The notes beneath the pieces were generated by a model, which was not told the DNA's origin, did not search any database, and saw nothing but the letters and a program-made list of their open reading frames with translations. A stretch of DNA of 64,000 nt from Actinomycetes bacterium (lineage in GTDB: Bacteria; Actinomycetota; Acidimicrobiia; Acidimicrobiales; Ilumatobacteraceae), in NCBI GenBank assembly GCA_025360105.1, contig JANYCT010000081.1, positions 1-64,000 of the forward strand. Direction: 5' to 3'. Position 1 is the first letter of the stretch, and the number at the start of each line of letters is the position of its first letter. The translations under genes and the position numbers were made by a program. Of the stretch, positions 24,919-33,777 are shown one piece after another.

Positions 24919-26444
24919 TCGTCCTTGAACTGATCCAGGACCTTGCTGCCAGTCCCACCGTCAGCGCCCATCTGGATCAGTCCACCGATGGTGAGTGAGT
25001 TCTCGCCGTACCCGAGCGAGTGCTCGTTGAGCAACAACACGAGGGCGGCTTGATCGCGCGGACTTAGCGCGCGAGCGTCGATTCCGGCCGCGCCGAGTTC
25101 GTCGAGTCGACGTTCGAAGCACACCGTGCCGGCGGCGATGAAGTCGGCGCTGCCCGACCAGTCGAGCACTGCCTTGAGCCGATCGCGATACAGATCTGGT
25201 GCCCAATCGGGGTCGGGCACGAGCAGGTCGACTCCACGTTGAGCAGCAACGAAGCCCACGCCCAGACGGGCCCGTGACAACTGCATCTTCGACGTGTAGA
25301 ACGAGCTTCCGTCGACCAAGCTGCCTGCGCTGTTGGCCAAGCTGACGACGACCAAGATGGTCATCACCACAGCCGCGCGGCCGTCGAGACGGCGGTCTCC
25401 CCACGTTGCGCCGAGCATCACGAACGTGAGGACGCCGCAGAAGAACAGGTATCGCGACGCGCCGGCCTGCTCGGCGCCGAACACCGATCGAGACAGCGAG
25501 GCCTGTCCGAAGAACGCGACGACCGAGCACGCCAGCGAGAGAGCGAACCATGTGTGCGGCCGCCCACGCCCGAGCCAGACGCAGATGGCTACGAGCGCCA
25601 CGTACGACGTGAGACCCAGGCCCACGAGGCCGGTGATTCCCTCGCCGAGCTTGCCGAGTCCGAACTGCACATACGCGACGTAGAGCGGCAGCCGACCGAA
25701 GGCCACGGGTTGCTGCTGCGCATACGATCCGCCGGCGAGGGCGCGTACGAGAAGAAACGCAATCGGTGGCACGATCAGGGTGAGTGCTGCTGCAACACGT
25801 CGTGAAGTCAGCACGAGATAGAGCGTGACGTCGACCACCACCGGGAAGCCATAGCTACTCGAGAAGATTGCGCCCACCAGATACGCCGCGCCAATGACAC
25901 CGGTGCGCACTTGAGATGCGCACGGCTTGAGTGTCTCGCGAATCGCCAGCAGGCAAAAGAGCAGGGTAAACCCGGCGAAGATGATGCTCTGCCCGAACAG
26001 TGACTCGAAACCCTGACCGAAGAAGGCCACGCTGACCATGATGAGCAGACGTGCCGCGCGGCGGGTGTTCAACCTACGCAGGATGTCGTCGACCAACCAC
26101 AGCGTGGCGACGCGCACGAGCACGTTGGCCATGATGAACGGCCAGTAGTTGTCGATGCCGGCGAGGCGGGTGAGCGCGATGAACACGGCGAGCGGCAGTG
26201 CGATGACGTGTTCGCCGTCGGGCACGAAGAGCTGTTTGAACAGCCCGTTCGGGCCGTGCCCGGTGGGAATGACACGTTCGACGACGAGGCGCCACTCATC
26301 GAAGAAGTACCACTGGTGGCGTCCGACCCGGACCAACATGATGGCTTCCGCGGCGAACACGATGGCCAGGGCAATCTTCCACGCCCGATCGCTCGATAGA
26401 TAGCGATGCCAGACCTGCTCTGCGCGTTGCCGCGAAATGTCCAT
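24852..26444 (-). CDS. Polytopic membrane protein, GT-C-like
   Basis: 530 residues with about 10 hydrophobic helices and a soluble C-terminal domain of about 150 residues. After the first helix comes a loop with WYFFDEWRLVVERVIPTG and DGEHVIALPL, that is acidic and His residues placed as in GT-C glycosyltransferases. No family name can be given with certainty. The ATG overlaps the stop of the Gfo/Idh/MocA gene upstream (ATGA), so it ends the operon of aminotransferase - oxidoreductase - membrane protein. It overlaps its convergent neighbour by 67 bp. Confidence 0.8.
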   Translation of the reverse strand: MDISRQRAEQVWHRYLSSDRAWKIALAIVFAAEAIMLVRVGRHQWYFFDEWRLVVERVIPTGHGPNGLFKQLFVPDGEHVIALPLAVFIALTRLAGIDNYWPFIMANVLVRVATLWLVDDILRRLNTRRAARLLIMVSVAFFGQGFESLFGQSIIFAGFTLLFCLLAIRETLKPCASQVRTGVIGAAYLVGAIFSSSYGFPVVVDVTLYLVLTSRRVAAALTLIVPPIAFLLVRALAGGSYAQQQPVAFGRLPLYVAYVQFGLGKLGEGITGLVGLGLTSYVALVAICVWLGRGRPHTWFALSLACSVVAFFGQASLSRSVFGAEQAGASRYLFFCGVLTFVMLGATWGDRRLDGRAAVVMTILVVVSLANSAGSLVDGSSFYTSKMQLSRARLGVGFVAAQRGVDLLVPDPDWAPDLYRDRLKAVLDWSGSADFIAAGTVCFERRLDELGAAGIDARALSPRDQAALVLLLNEHSLGYGENSLTIGGLIQMGADGGTGSKVLDQFKDDYAVFVSELSQPTSMPSLTRCT

Positions 26445-27442
26445 CAGCGGCCGTCCTCGGCGACACCCGGTGCGGGTGGCCTGGCTCGGGCGAGGCGGGT
26501 GAGCTCTTCAATGGCAATGTGTGGGGCAAGAATTCCGGCGAGTTCGGCCTCGGCATCGACGGATCCATTCACCAGCCCGACGAAATGTTGCAATTGCAAC
26601 TGAAGTGGTTCGCCGAGAAACCGCATGACCGGGATATCGATGATGGTCTGCTGGCTGTAGCCGGCATCCTCGTCGAATTCGTTGGCCTGCACATGGCGGT
26701 AGACGGTGATCACCTGTCGGAGCAGGTCGACCTCAATGACCCGTTCGAGTTCGGAAATGGTGAGCGTGCGTACTTTGTGCTGTGCGATGCGCGAGGCCGA
26801 GAGCGAGGCGATCTGCCCCCCTGCAAACTGCAGGATTGCGTCGGCGACGTCTTCACTGTCGGCTACGCTGCGCGGCTCGAAATGACCGAAGTGGCAGGAC
26901 AACGCCGTTGGGGCCTGACCAATCAGACGCATGACGAGATCGACATCGTGAATCAGCAGATCACCGGCGACGCCGGTGCGGATGCGTTCGGCGTAGGGCG
27001 AATGACGCACCGTGGACACGTGGAGCGGTGCCTTGGCTATTTCGCATGCTGTGCGCACGGCGGGACTGAAACGCTCGAGGAGGCCGCACATGAGGATTGC
27101 CCCACGCGTCCTAGCGAGCGTCACCAGGTCGTTCGATTGGGCGAGGTTGTCGGCCAGGGGCTTTTCGAGCAGCAGGGGAAGTCCGGCCTCAATGACGTCG
27201 GTGGCGATGCGATGGTGGTATTGGGTGGGTGCCGCGACGATCACTGCGTCGACCACGGCCAGGTCTGGTTCGGGCAACCACTGTGACGTGAATTTGGCGG
27301 CGAGCTGCTCGCCTCGCGTCTGATCGGGTTCCGCAACCCAGCTCAGCTTGGTGGCTTCGGACGTGGCAACGACGCGCGCATGGAGCGACCCCATAGATCC
27401 TGCACCGATGAGCCCGATCCGCAGCGGGGTATCACGCGCCAT
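26444..27442 (-). CDS. Gfo/Idh/MocA oxidoreductase, possible WbpB-type sugar dehydrogenase
   Basis: 332 residues. The N-terminal Rossmann motif GLIGAGSMGSLHARVV is followed by VIVAAPTQYHHRIA and the family lysine in LLEKPLADN. The GVAGDLLIHDVDLVMRL segment contains the conserved HD of the active site. It uses NAD(P) to oxidise or reduce a sugar. Being directly coupled to a DegT aminotransferase, and near a nucleotide-sugar 6-dehydrogenase and a WbpD-like acetyltransferase, it could be the 3-dehydrogenase step (WbpB) for UDP-2,3-diamino-uronic acids. The ATG 27442 lies inside the end of the aminotransferase gene (11-nt overlap). Confidence 0.88.
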   Translation of the reverse strand: MARDTPLRIGLIGAGSMGSLHARVVATSEATKLSWVAEPDQTRGEQLAAKFTSQWLPEPDLAVVDAVIVAAPTQYHHRIATDVIEAGLPLLLEKPLADNLAQSNDLVTLARTRGAILMCGLLERFSPAVRTACEIAKAPLHVSTVRHSPYAERIRTGVAGDLLIHDVDLVMRLIGQAPTALSCHFGHFEPRSVADSEDVADAILQFAGGQIASLSASRIAQHKVRTLTISELERVIEVDLLRQVITVYRHVQANEFDEDAGYSQQTIIDIPVMRFLGEPLQLQLQHFVGLVNGSVDAEAELAGILAPHIAIEELTRLARARPPAPGVAEDGR

Positions 27443-28562
27443 GCGTATCGCTTTCGAACAGGCCGCGAATGGTGCCGATGATCCGATCAAGATCGGCGGT
27501 GGTGAGATACGGGTGCACCGGCAGCGAGACGCACTGCTGCACCACGCTTGCGGCGACCGGCACATCGTCGACAATCACGTCCGGGTGGCTGCGATAGCAG
27601 TCGTAGTCGAACACCAGCCTGGGGTAGTAGATGCCGCACCCGATTCCCGCCGAGGTGAGGGCCTCGATCATGTTGTCGCGCGACAGCGGTGCGTCGGGTC
27701 CGACGAGCACGGTGTACTGATGCCACGCGTGCTCGCGACCAGGAAGCTGCGCGGGCGTGCGGAGACCGACGAGGCCGGACAGGCCCTCGTTCAGTCGAGC
27801 GGCGTTGGTTCGACGACGATCGAGTTGCGCTGGGTAGGTGGCCAGTTGGGGCACGCACAGCGCCGCGTGAATATCGGTGAGGCGGTAGTTGTTGCCTGCC
27901 ATCTCGTACTGGTAGCGCTGGCGCATTCCCTGGTTGCGCAGCACGCGCAGCCGGTCGGCAATGGCGTCGTCGTTCGTGGAGATCAGCCCACCCTCGCTGG
28001 AGGTGAGGTTCTTCGTGGCGTACAGCGAAAAACACCCCGTACCCCACGAGCCGGCGGCGCGTCCGGCATCGGTGGCACAATGCGCTTGCGCAGCGTCCTC
28101 GATGAGGTGGAGTCCGTGTGCGGTGGCCAACGCGTCGATGTCGGTCATGGCGGCGCTCTGCCCATACAGGTGCACGGGCATGAGCACCTTGGTGCGGTCG
28201 GTGAGGCGAGTTGCAAGGCTCTCGGCGGTGACATTGAAGTCGTCTGCGGAGATGTCCGCGAATCGTGCCGTGGCCCCTGCCTCGAGGATTGCGTTCAGCG
28301 TTGCGACAAAGGTGAAAGGACTCGTGATCACCTCGGCGCCCGGTTGCAGATCGAGCACCTGCATCGCCGCGATGAGCGCAGTGGTTCCGTTGTTGACGGC
28401 GACCACGTGCTTCACGCCGATCATCTCTGCAAAGGTGTCCTCGAGCCGTTTCACGACCGGACCCTGCGCGATGATGCCAGAGCGAACGACGTCGAGGAGC
28501 AGTTTCTCAACATCGTCGCCGAGGCGAACGACAGATATGGGAATGGGATGCTCTTCCGACAT
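27432..28562 (-). CDS. DegT/DnrJ/EryC1 aminotransferase (WbpE-like)
   Basis: 376 residues of a PLP-dependent sugar aminotransferase. HVVAVNNGTTALIAAM binds the phosphate, IEDAAQAHCA is the Asp contact, and the PLP lysine sits in FSLYATKNLTSSEGG. It would add an amino group to a keto-sugar nucleotide. Its neighbours (Gfo/Idh/MocA oxidoreductase coupled downstream, nucleotide-sugar dehydrogenase divergent) suggest a WbpE-like step giving a 3-amino-uronate. ATG 28562 is chosen over 28568 because a TATCGT -10 lies 9 nt upstream and would leave only 3 nt for the other. Confidence 0.92.
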   Translation of the reverse strand: MSEEHPIPISVVRLGDDVEKLLLDVVRSGIIAQGPVVKRLEDTFAEMIGVKHVVAVNNGTTALIAAMQVLDLQPGAEVITSPFTFVATLNAILEAGATARFADISADDFNVTAESLATRLTDRTKVLMPVHLYGQSAAMTDIDALATAHGLHLIEDAAQAHCATDAGRAAGSWGTGCFSLYATKNLTSSEGGLISTNDDAIADRLRVLRNQGMRQRYQYEMAGNNYRLTDIHAALCVPQLATYPAQLDRRRTNAARLNEGLSGLVGLRTPAQLPGREHAWHQYTVLVGPDAPLSRDNMIEALTSAGIGCGIYYPRLVFDYDCYRSHPDVIVDDVPVAASVVQQCVSLPVHPYLTTADLDRIIGTIRGLFESDTHGA

Positions 28563-28571
28563 AGCCATCAG

Positions 28572-28577
28572 ACGATA
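28572..28577 (-). promoter_or_regulatory. -10 element TATCGT for the aminotransferase at 28562
   Basis: On the minus strand TATCGT ends 9 nt before ATG 28562 and 3 nt before ATG 28568. Confidence 0.45.
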
Positions 28578-28627
28578 GCCTTCAACCCGATTCAGACCGG
28601 TATTTGGTCGCCGACGTAGGAAGATCC

Positions 28628-29917
28628 ATGAACGTCTGTGTTGTTGCACTTGGGAAGATTGGCCTGCCGTTGGCGGTGCAGTTCGCCAACAGCGGTATGT
28701 CGGTGACCGGAGCCGACATCAACCCCGTTGCGGTGCAGCAGATCAACGACGGCATCGCACCGTTCCCGGGCGAGGCCAACCTCGATAAATTCCTGCACCA
28801 GGCCCTGGCCTCGGGTCGACTGCGCGCCACCACCGACACGTCGCAGGCGGTCTCCGCGGCCGATGTGACCATCGTGGTGGTGCCTCTCATCGTCGACAAC
28901 GACAAGCAACCCGACTTCCGCGCGCTCGACGCGGCAACGCAGGCGATCGCTGCCGGATTGCAGCCCGGAGCTCTGGTGATCTACGAGACCACGCTGCCCG
29001 TGGGCACCACTCGTACCCGTTTCGCACCCATGTTGGCCAATGGTTCGGGTCTCGCATTGAGCGAGCAACTCTTCGTGGCGTTCAGCCCCGAGCGCGTGTA
29101 CTCGGGCCGCATCTTTGCCGACCTGCGCCGGTACCCGAAGCTCGTGGGCGGCATCGATCCGGCCAGTACGAAACGGGCGATGCAGTTCTATGAGCAGGCG
29201 TTACAGTTCGACGAGCGCGATGACCTCGCCCAGCCGAACGGCGTGTGGGATATCGGCACGGCCGAGGCTGCGGAACTGGCCAAGCTCGCCGAGACCACGT
29301 ATCGCGATCTCAACATCGCCTTCGCAAACGAACTCGCCAAGTTCTCCGATCAGCACGGTATCGACGTGATGCAGGTCATCGACGCGTGTAACAGCCAGCC
29401 GTTCAGCCACATCCATCAGCCCGGCATTGCGGTCGGTGGTCACTGCATTCCGGTGTATCCGCGGTTCTATCTGGCTGGTGATCCCGATGCTGCACTGCCG
29501 GCAGCGGCGCGCAACGTGAACGATTCGATGCCCGAGTACGCGATCGTCAAATTGGCCAACGCGATCGGCCCGCTGCACGGCCGGCGTATTGCCGTGCTCG
29601 GTGCCGCGTACCGCGGGGGAGTGATGGAGACGGCGTTCTCTGGGGTGTTCCCGCTGGTCGCGTCGCTTGCCCGTCGCGGGGCCATCCCGCTGGTGCACGA
29701 TCCGCTATACACCGACGCCGAACTGGTGGCGTTCGGTTTCGAGGTGTTTCACTTCGGCGACCCGTGCGATGCAGCGATCGTGCAGGCAGAGCATGTGCAA
29801 TACCGCTCGCTGACATCCGCCGACATCGGCGGTGCCACCGTCGTGATCGATGGCCGCCGTTGTGTGGCGCCCAACCCGGATCTTCATATCATCACCATCG
29901 GCGATGGCAGTCGCTGA
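28628..29917 (+). CDS. Nucleotide-sugar 6-dehydrogenase (WbpA/WecC type)
   Basis: 429 residues of the UDP-glucose/GDP-mannose dehydrogenase family. VVALGKIGLPLAVQFA is the Rossmann start, IYETTLPVGTTRTRF is the diagnostic second strand, FSPERVYSGR fits the UDP-N-acetylhexosamine subgroup, and the catalytic cysteine is in VGGHCIPVYP. It would oxidise C6 of a UDP-HexNAc to a uronate. AGGAAG sits 5 nt before ATG 28628, which decides the start over an upstream ATG at 28604. It heads an operon with an epimerase, an aminotransferase, an acyltransferase and a GT2. Confidence 0.93.
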   Translation: MNVCVVALGKIGLPLAVQFANSGMSVTGADINPVAVQQINDGIAPFPGEANLDKFLHQALASGRLRATTDTSQAVSAADVTIVVVPLIVDNDKQPDFRALDAATQAIAAGLQPGALVIYETTLPVGTTRTRFAPMLANGSGLALSEQLFVAFSPERVYSGRIFADLRRYPKLVGGIDPASTKRAMQFYEQALQFDERDDLAQPNGVWDIGTAEAAELAKLAETTYRDLNIAFANELAKFSDQHGIDVMQVIDACNSQPFSHIHQPGIAVGGHCIPVYPRFYLAGDPDAALPAAARNVNDSMPEYAIVKLANAIGPLHGRRIAVLGAAYRGGVMETAFSGVFPLVASLARRGAIPLVHDPLYTDAELVAFGFEVFHFGDPCDAAIVQAEHVQYRSLTSADIGGATVVIDGRRCVAPNPDLHIITIGDGSR

Positions 29918-29938
29918 TCATGACTTACAAGGAAACCC

Positions 29939-30898
29939 GTGCTCTCTGACGCATCCGTGTTCATTACCGGAGGGGCCGGATTCATCGGCTCCACGCTCGC
30001 TGGCCAATTGGCCGACGCGAACACGCTCACCCTGTACGACAACTTCGCGCGCGATGCGATCTCGAACACCCCGCTTGCGAAGCACCCCAATGTGCGCATC
30101 GTCCGTGGCGACATTCTCGACCCGATGGCGCTCGGATCCTCGATGCGGGGCCACACGCACGTGGTGCACTGCGCAGCCATCGCGGGTATCGATACGGTCA
30201 CCAAGAGCCCGGTCACGACCATGCGGGTGAACATGATCGGCTCGGCCAACGTGCTCGAGGCGGCGAACCAGCTCGATGCCTGTCAGCGCGTGGTGTGTTT
30301 CTCCACGAGCGAAGTGTTCGGCCAGCGCGCATTTCGCGTCGGTGAGACCGACAACACCGTGATGGGTGCGGTCGGCGAGCCGCGTTGGACCTACGCCGTG
30401 AGCAAGCTCGCCGAGGAGCATCTGGCCATCGCCTACCACAGCGAGTTCGGGCTGCCGACCACCGTGGTGCGTCCGTTCAATGTGTACGGTCCCGGGCAGG
30501 TCGGCGAGGGCGCGATGCGTATCTTCATCGAGCGTGCCCTTCGCAATGAGACCATCCAGATCCACGGAGACGGCTCGCAGATCCGTTCGTGGTGCTATGT
30601 CGACGACATGGTGCGCAGCGTGCTCATTGCGCTCGAACACCCCAACGCCGTTGGTGAGTCGTTCAACATCGGCAATCCGCGTGCTGTCGCCACGATGACA
30701 GGTCTCGCGCAGGCGGTCGTACGGGTCACCAACTCGTCGTCCGAGATCGTGTTTGTTCACCGCGGGGGAGTCGACGTAGAGCTGCGTGTCCCCAAGATCG
30801 ACAAGGCGCAAGACCTCATAGGCTTTTCGGCCGAAGTGGATCTCGACGAGGGCATCGAGCGCACCGCGGTGTGGATCGACCAGAGGGCCAAGGATTGA
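29939..30898 (+). CDS. NAD-dependent sugar epimerase/dehydratase
   Basis: 319 residues, extended SDR. GGAGFIGSTLAGQL binds NAD, FSTSEVFGQ carries the Ser/Thr, and YAVSKLAEEH the Tyr-Lys pair; RPFNVYGPGQVGEGAM and WCYVDDMVRSVL are standard for UDP-sugar epimerases and decarboxylases. The GTG start has AAGGA 5-6 nt upstream. It lies 21 nt after the nucleotide-sugar dehydrogenase and 1 nt before the aminotransferase, so it probably acts on the same UDP-sugar, for example in 4-epimerisation. The exact reaction is unresolved. Confidence 0.88.
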   Translation: MLSDASVFITGGAGFIGSTLAGQLADANTLTLYDNFARDAISNTPLAKHPNVRIVRGDILDPMALGSSMRGHTHVVHCAAIAGIDTVTKSPVTTMRVNMIGSANVLEAANQLDACQRVVCFSTSEVFGQRAFRVGETDNTVMGAVGEPRWTYAVSKLAEEHLAIAYHSEFGLPTTVVRPFNVYGPGQVGEGAMRIFIERALRNETIQIHGDGSQIRSWCYVDDMVRSVLIALEHPNAVGESFNIGNPRAVATMTGLAQAVVRVTNSSSEIVFVHRGGVDVELRVPKIDKAQDLIGFSAEVDLDEGIERTAVWIDQRAKD

Positions 30899-30899
30899 G

Positions 30900-32012
30900 A
30901 TGGCAGTGATTCCGCTCACCCGACCAATCCTCGGTGACGACGAACAGGCCGCAGTGGCGGCCGTGTTGGCGTCGGGCTATCTCGTGCAGGGCCCGCAGGT
31001 AGCCGAGTTCGAACGGCTCGTGGCCGCGCATGTCGGTGTCGCACACGCCGTAGCAGTCACCAACTGCACCGCAGCGCTGCACCTTTCGTTGCTTGCGTTG
31101 GGCGTTGGCGAGGGCGACCTGGTCATCGTCACGCCGTATTCCTGGGTGGCTACCGCGAACGTGATCGAACTCTGCGGCGCCACGCCCGTCTTCATCGACA
31201 TCGACCCCGCCACGTTCAACCTCAATGTGGCGCTGCTCGATCAATACCTCACCGAGTCGCCCGAGGCCGCACGAGTGAAGGCGATCATGCCGGTGCACAC
31301 CTTTGGCAATCCGGCTGGCATCTGCGAGCTCATCGACGTCGCCCAGCACCATGGCATTGCGGTGGTCGAAGATGCCGCGTGTGCCATTGGTGCGGTCGAA
31401 CGCGGACGCGCCGCCGGTTCGTTCGGAGCGATCGGGTGCTTCAGCTTCCATCCGCGCAAGATCATCACTACCGGCGAGGGCGGCATGCTGGTCACCGACG
31501 ATCCTTGGATTGCTGGGTTTGCCCGCGGTTACCGCAACCATGGCCAAGAGTCGGTCGACGGCATGGTCGAGTTCGTGATGCCTGGAGGCAACCTGCGCAT
31601 TACCGAAATGCAGGGTGCCATTGGCGTGATCCAGATGCGTCGTCTCGCCGGTTTGGTCGAGAGCCGGGGCACGCTCAGCGCCCGCTACGACTCGCTCGTC
31701 ACGCCGCTCGGTTACACCCCACAGCACCGTTCCCCCGGAGCAGCGGTGCAGTCGTACGTGGTGCTCAGCCCTGAGCATCTCAGCGCGGCCTCGGTGATCG
31801 CGCACCTTCGCGCCAACGATGTCGAGGCCACCATCGGCACCAACGCCATTCCGTTTACGCGTTATTACCGCGAGCAGTATCAGCTCAGCGACCGCGATCT
31901 CCCTGCAACGGCAATGGTGCGCGACCGGGCCATCACGCTGCCCCTGTTCCCCGGTATGGCCGAGGCCGAGCAGGACCGCGTCGTCGAGGTGCTCGCCACG
32001 GTGCTGCAATGA
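30900..32012 (+). CDS. DegT/DnrJ/EryC1 aminotransferase, second copy
   Basis: 370 residues. AVAVTNCTAALHLSLL binds the PLP phosphate, VVEDAACAIGA has the Asp contact, and the Schiff-base lysine is in SFHPRKIITTGEGG, a sequence typical of ArnB/PseC/perosamine-type 4-aminotransferases. It differs clearly from the WbpE-like enzyme at 27432, so the locus probably makes two different amino sugars. It starts 1 nt after the epimerase stop and sits in the 28628-33225 operon. Confidence 0.92.
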   Translation: MAVIPLTRPILGDDEQAAVAAVLASGYLVQGPQVAEFERLVAAHVGVAHAVAVTNCTAALHLSLLALGVGEGDLVIVTPYSWVATANVIELCGATPVFIDIDPATFNLNVALLDQYLTESPEAARVKAIMPVHTFGNPAGICELIDVAQHHGIAVVEDAACAIGAVERGRAAGSFGAIGCFSFHPRKIITTGEGGMLVTDDPWIAGFARGYRNHGQESVDGMVEFVMPGGNLRITEMQGAIGVIQMRRLAGLVESRGTLSARYDSLVTPLGYTPQHRSPGAAVQSYVVLSPEHLSAASVIAHLRANDVEATIGTNAIPFTRYYREQYQLSDRDLPATAMVRDRAITLPLFPGMAEAEQDRVVEVLATVLQ

Positions 32013-32042
32013 CCGGTTTGCATTCATGACGGGCGGAGCGCG

Positions 32043-32507
32043 GTGATCCCGGCTTCAGAGCCCCCGGTGCCCGAGTGGCACCACTTGCCACCCAACCCGT
32101 ACAACCCGCACGCATGGTTCGTCGGTGATCCCGATATCGGCGAGGGCTGCTGGATCGGTGCCTTCACCGTGATCGATGGCTCGGGCGGCCTCGGTATCGG
32201 CCGCGGATGCGACATCTCCGCCGGCGCACAGATCTACAGCCACTCGACGGTCCGGCGGGTGGTGTCCGAACGTCGTGAACCCATCGAGCGCGCAGCCACC
32301 ACCATCGGCGATTTCGTGCATGTCGGCGCGGGTGCCATCGTGCTGATGGGCGCGAATGTCGGGGACCATTGCGTGATTGCCGCGGGCGCCGTGGTTCCGC
32401 AGTTCATGCAGGTGCCAGCGTGGAGCGTGGTTGCCGGGGTACCTGGCGTCATTCGGCCCGATGCGGCTCGGCGTTACGCAACGCCACCGAGGGATCGCGA
32501 TGTCTGA
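32043..32507 (+). CDS. Hexapeptide-repeat acyltransferase
   Basis: 154 residues built of left-handed beta-helix hexapeptide repeats (IGEGCWIGAFTVID, LGIGRGCDISAG, IGDFVHVGAGAIVLMGANVGDHCVIAAGAVV) and ending in the usual VVAGVPGVIR. It would transfer an acetyl or other acyl group from CoA to an amino or hydroxyl group of a sugar, using a His in the helix. It directly follows the second aminotransferase, so N-acylation of that amino sugar is the simplest role. The GTG start has GGAG at 32034-32037. It overlaps the next gene by 8 nt. Confidence 0.88.
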   Translation: MIPASEPPVPEWHHLPPNPYNPHAWFVGDPDIGEGCWIGAFTVIDGSGGLGIGRGCDISAGAQIYSHSTVRRVVSERREPIERAATTIGDFVHVGAGAIVLMGANVGDHCVIAAGAVVPQFMQVPAWSVVAGVPGVIRPDAARRYATPPRDRDV

Positions 32508-33225
32508 CATGCCAGCCGTAGACGTGCCATCGATCAGCGTCGTCATCCCGGCCTACAACGAGGCCGAATCGCTGGTCGACACCGTTGCTGCAGTGGTTGC
32601 TGCACTCCCCGAACCGCACACGGCTCAGCTTGTTCTGGTCAACGACGGAAGCAGTGACGACACGATCGCGGTCATGCAGTCCATTGCGGCTGATTGCGCG
32701 TCGATGGTGGCGATCGTGGATCGTCCCGTGAATGGCGGCATGGGTCAGGCGCTCGCCAGTGGGTTCGAGCGCGCCACCGGCAAGGTACTCACCTGGATCC
32801 CCGGCGACGGAGAATACGACCTCTCCGAGGTGTTGGCGGGACTGTCGTTACTGTCCGATGGTGCGTCGCCTGCCGATGTCGTTCTGGTGCGTCGTATTGC
32901 CCGCGGGCAACTTGGACGCAACATCGTGTCCACCATCATGTACGGGCTGATCCGCCTCATGTTCGGCTTCGACGCCCGTGGCTACTGCGGCATCTTTGTC
33001 ATCAGCCAGGAGCGCTGGCACGAGCTTGCCGTCGCATCACGTGACGTGTTCTTCACACTCGAGGTGGCACTGCGTTCTCGTCACGCTCGGTGGAACATTG
33101 CGTTCGTTGCGGCGGAGTGGCGACCGCGTCGCGCCGGCCGCTCGAAGGTGTTCAATGTGCGCACCATTCTGCGCAACGTGGGCGAGCTGTTCAGCTTCCG
33201 CTGGCGGCTCTGGCGCGGACACTGA
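32500..33225 (+). CDS. GT2 glycosyltransferase, dolichol-phosphate mannosyltransferase-like
   Basis: 241 residues with a single GT-A domain: ISVVIPAYNEAESLVDTV, LVNDGSSDDT, NGGMGQALASGFERATG and WIPGDGEYDLSEV. This series is typical of Dpm1-like enzymes that load a sugar onto polyprenyl phosphate, but there is no C-terminal membrane anchor, only the hydrophobic IMYGLIRLMFGF stretch. The start at 32500 is decided by the 8-nt overlap with the acyltransferase gene and the position of the GT-A fold; a 41-residue longer version would run through the acyltransferase gene. It is the last gene of the 28628 operon and abuts the convergent WbpD-like gene. Confidence 0.9.
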   Translation: MSDMPAVDVPSISVVIPAYNEAESLVDTVAAVVAALPEPHTAQLVLVNDGSSDDTIAVMQSIAADCASMVAIVDRPVNGGMGQALASGFERATGKVLTWIPGDGEYDLSEVLAGLSLLSDGASPADVVLVRRIARGQLGRNIVSTIMYGLIRLMFGFDARGYCGIFVISQERWHELAVASRDVFFTLEVALRSRHARWNIAFVAAEWRPRRAGRSKVFNVRTILRNVGELFSFRWRLWRGH

Positions 33226-33777
33226 TCACAGCGCAGCTCGACAGGATTCACACACCATCACCGTGGGCGGCGATTCCTCACGGTTGATCACATTGCCGCA
33301 CCGACACACCCATCCGTGGTGTCGTGCCGGTGTGCCGGCCACGAGCTGATAAGGCGCCACGTCGCGCGTCACGGTGGCCCCCGCCGCGACCATGCAGAAC
33401 TGCCCGAGCGTTGTGCCACACACGATGGTTGCATGTGCACCGATCGATGCACCCCGCTGCACGAGGGTGGCGGTGATGGACCACTCGGGGTTGAAGGCCC
33501 GGGGAACCAGATCGTTGGTGAACGTGGCAGATGGGCCGACGAACACGTCGTCTTCGATGACGACACCGTGATACACGTTCACGTCGTTCTGGATCTTGCA
33601 CCGGTTGCCGACTCGGGCTTTGGTGTCGATGTACACGTTCTTGCCGAGGACGCAATCCTCGCCAACGACTGCGCCTGAACGAACGTGCGCGTGGTGCCAC
33701 ACGCCCGTGCGAGCACCGATGGCCGCACCCTGTTCGACAATGGCCGTCTCGTGAATGCGCACCGACTCGTGAATCAC
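33226..33777 (-). CDS. WbpD-like N-acetyltransferase with C-terminal Cys4 motif
   Basis: 183 residues. Hexapeptide repeats cover residues 1-150; GVWHHAHVRSGAVVGEDCVL, GNRCKIQNDVNVYHGVVIED, FVGPSATFTND and LVQRGASIGAHATIVCGTT match UDP-2-acetamido-3-amino-glucuronate N-acetyltransferases (WbpD/WlbB) step by step. The tail WVCRCGNVI...VMVCESCRAAL holds a CxC and a CxxC pair and is probably a small zinc ribbon. GTG 33777 is preferred because TACGCT ends 6 nt upstream and the family normally begins here. The frame stays open upstream; see the region at 33778-34010. It acts in the cytosol with the enzymes at 26444-29917. Confidence 0.88.
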   Translation of the reverse strand: MIHESVRIHETAIVEQGAAIGARTGVWHHAHVRSGAVVGEDCVLGKNVYIDTKARVGNRCKIQNDVNVYHGVVIEDDVFVGPSATFTNDLVPRAFNPEWSITATLVQRGASIGAHATIVCGTTLGQFCMVAAGATVTRDVAPYQLVAGTPARHHGWVCRCGNVINREESPPTVMVCESCRAAL

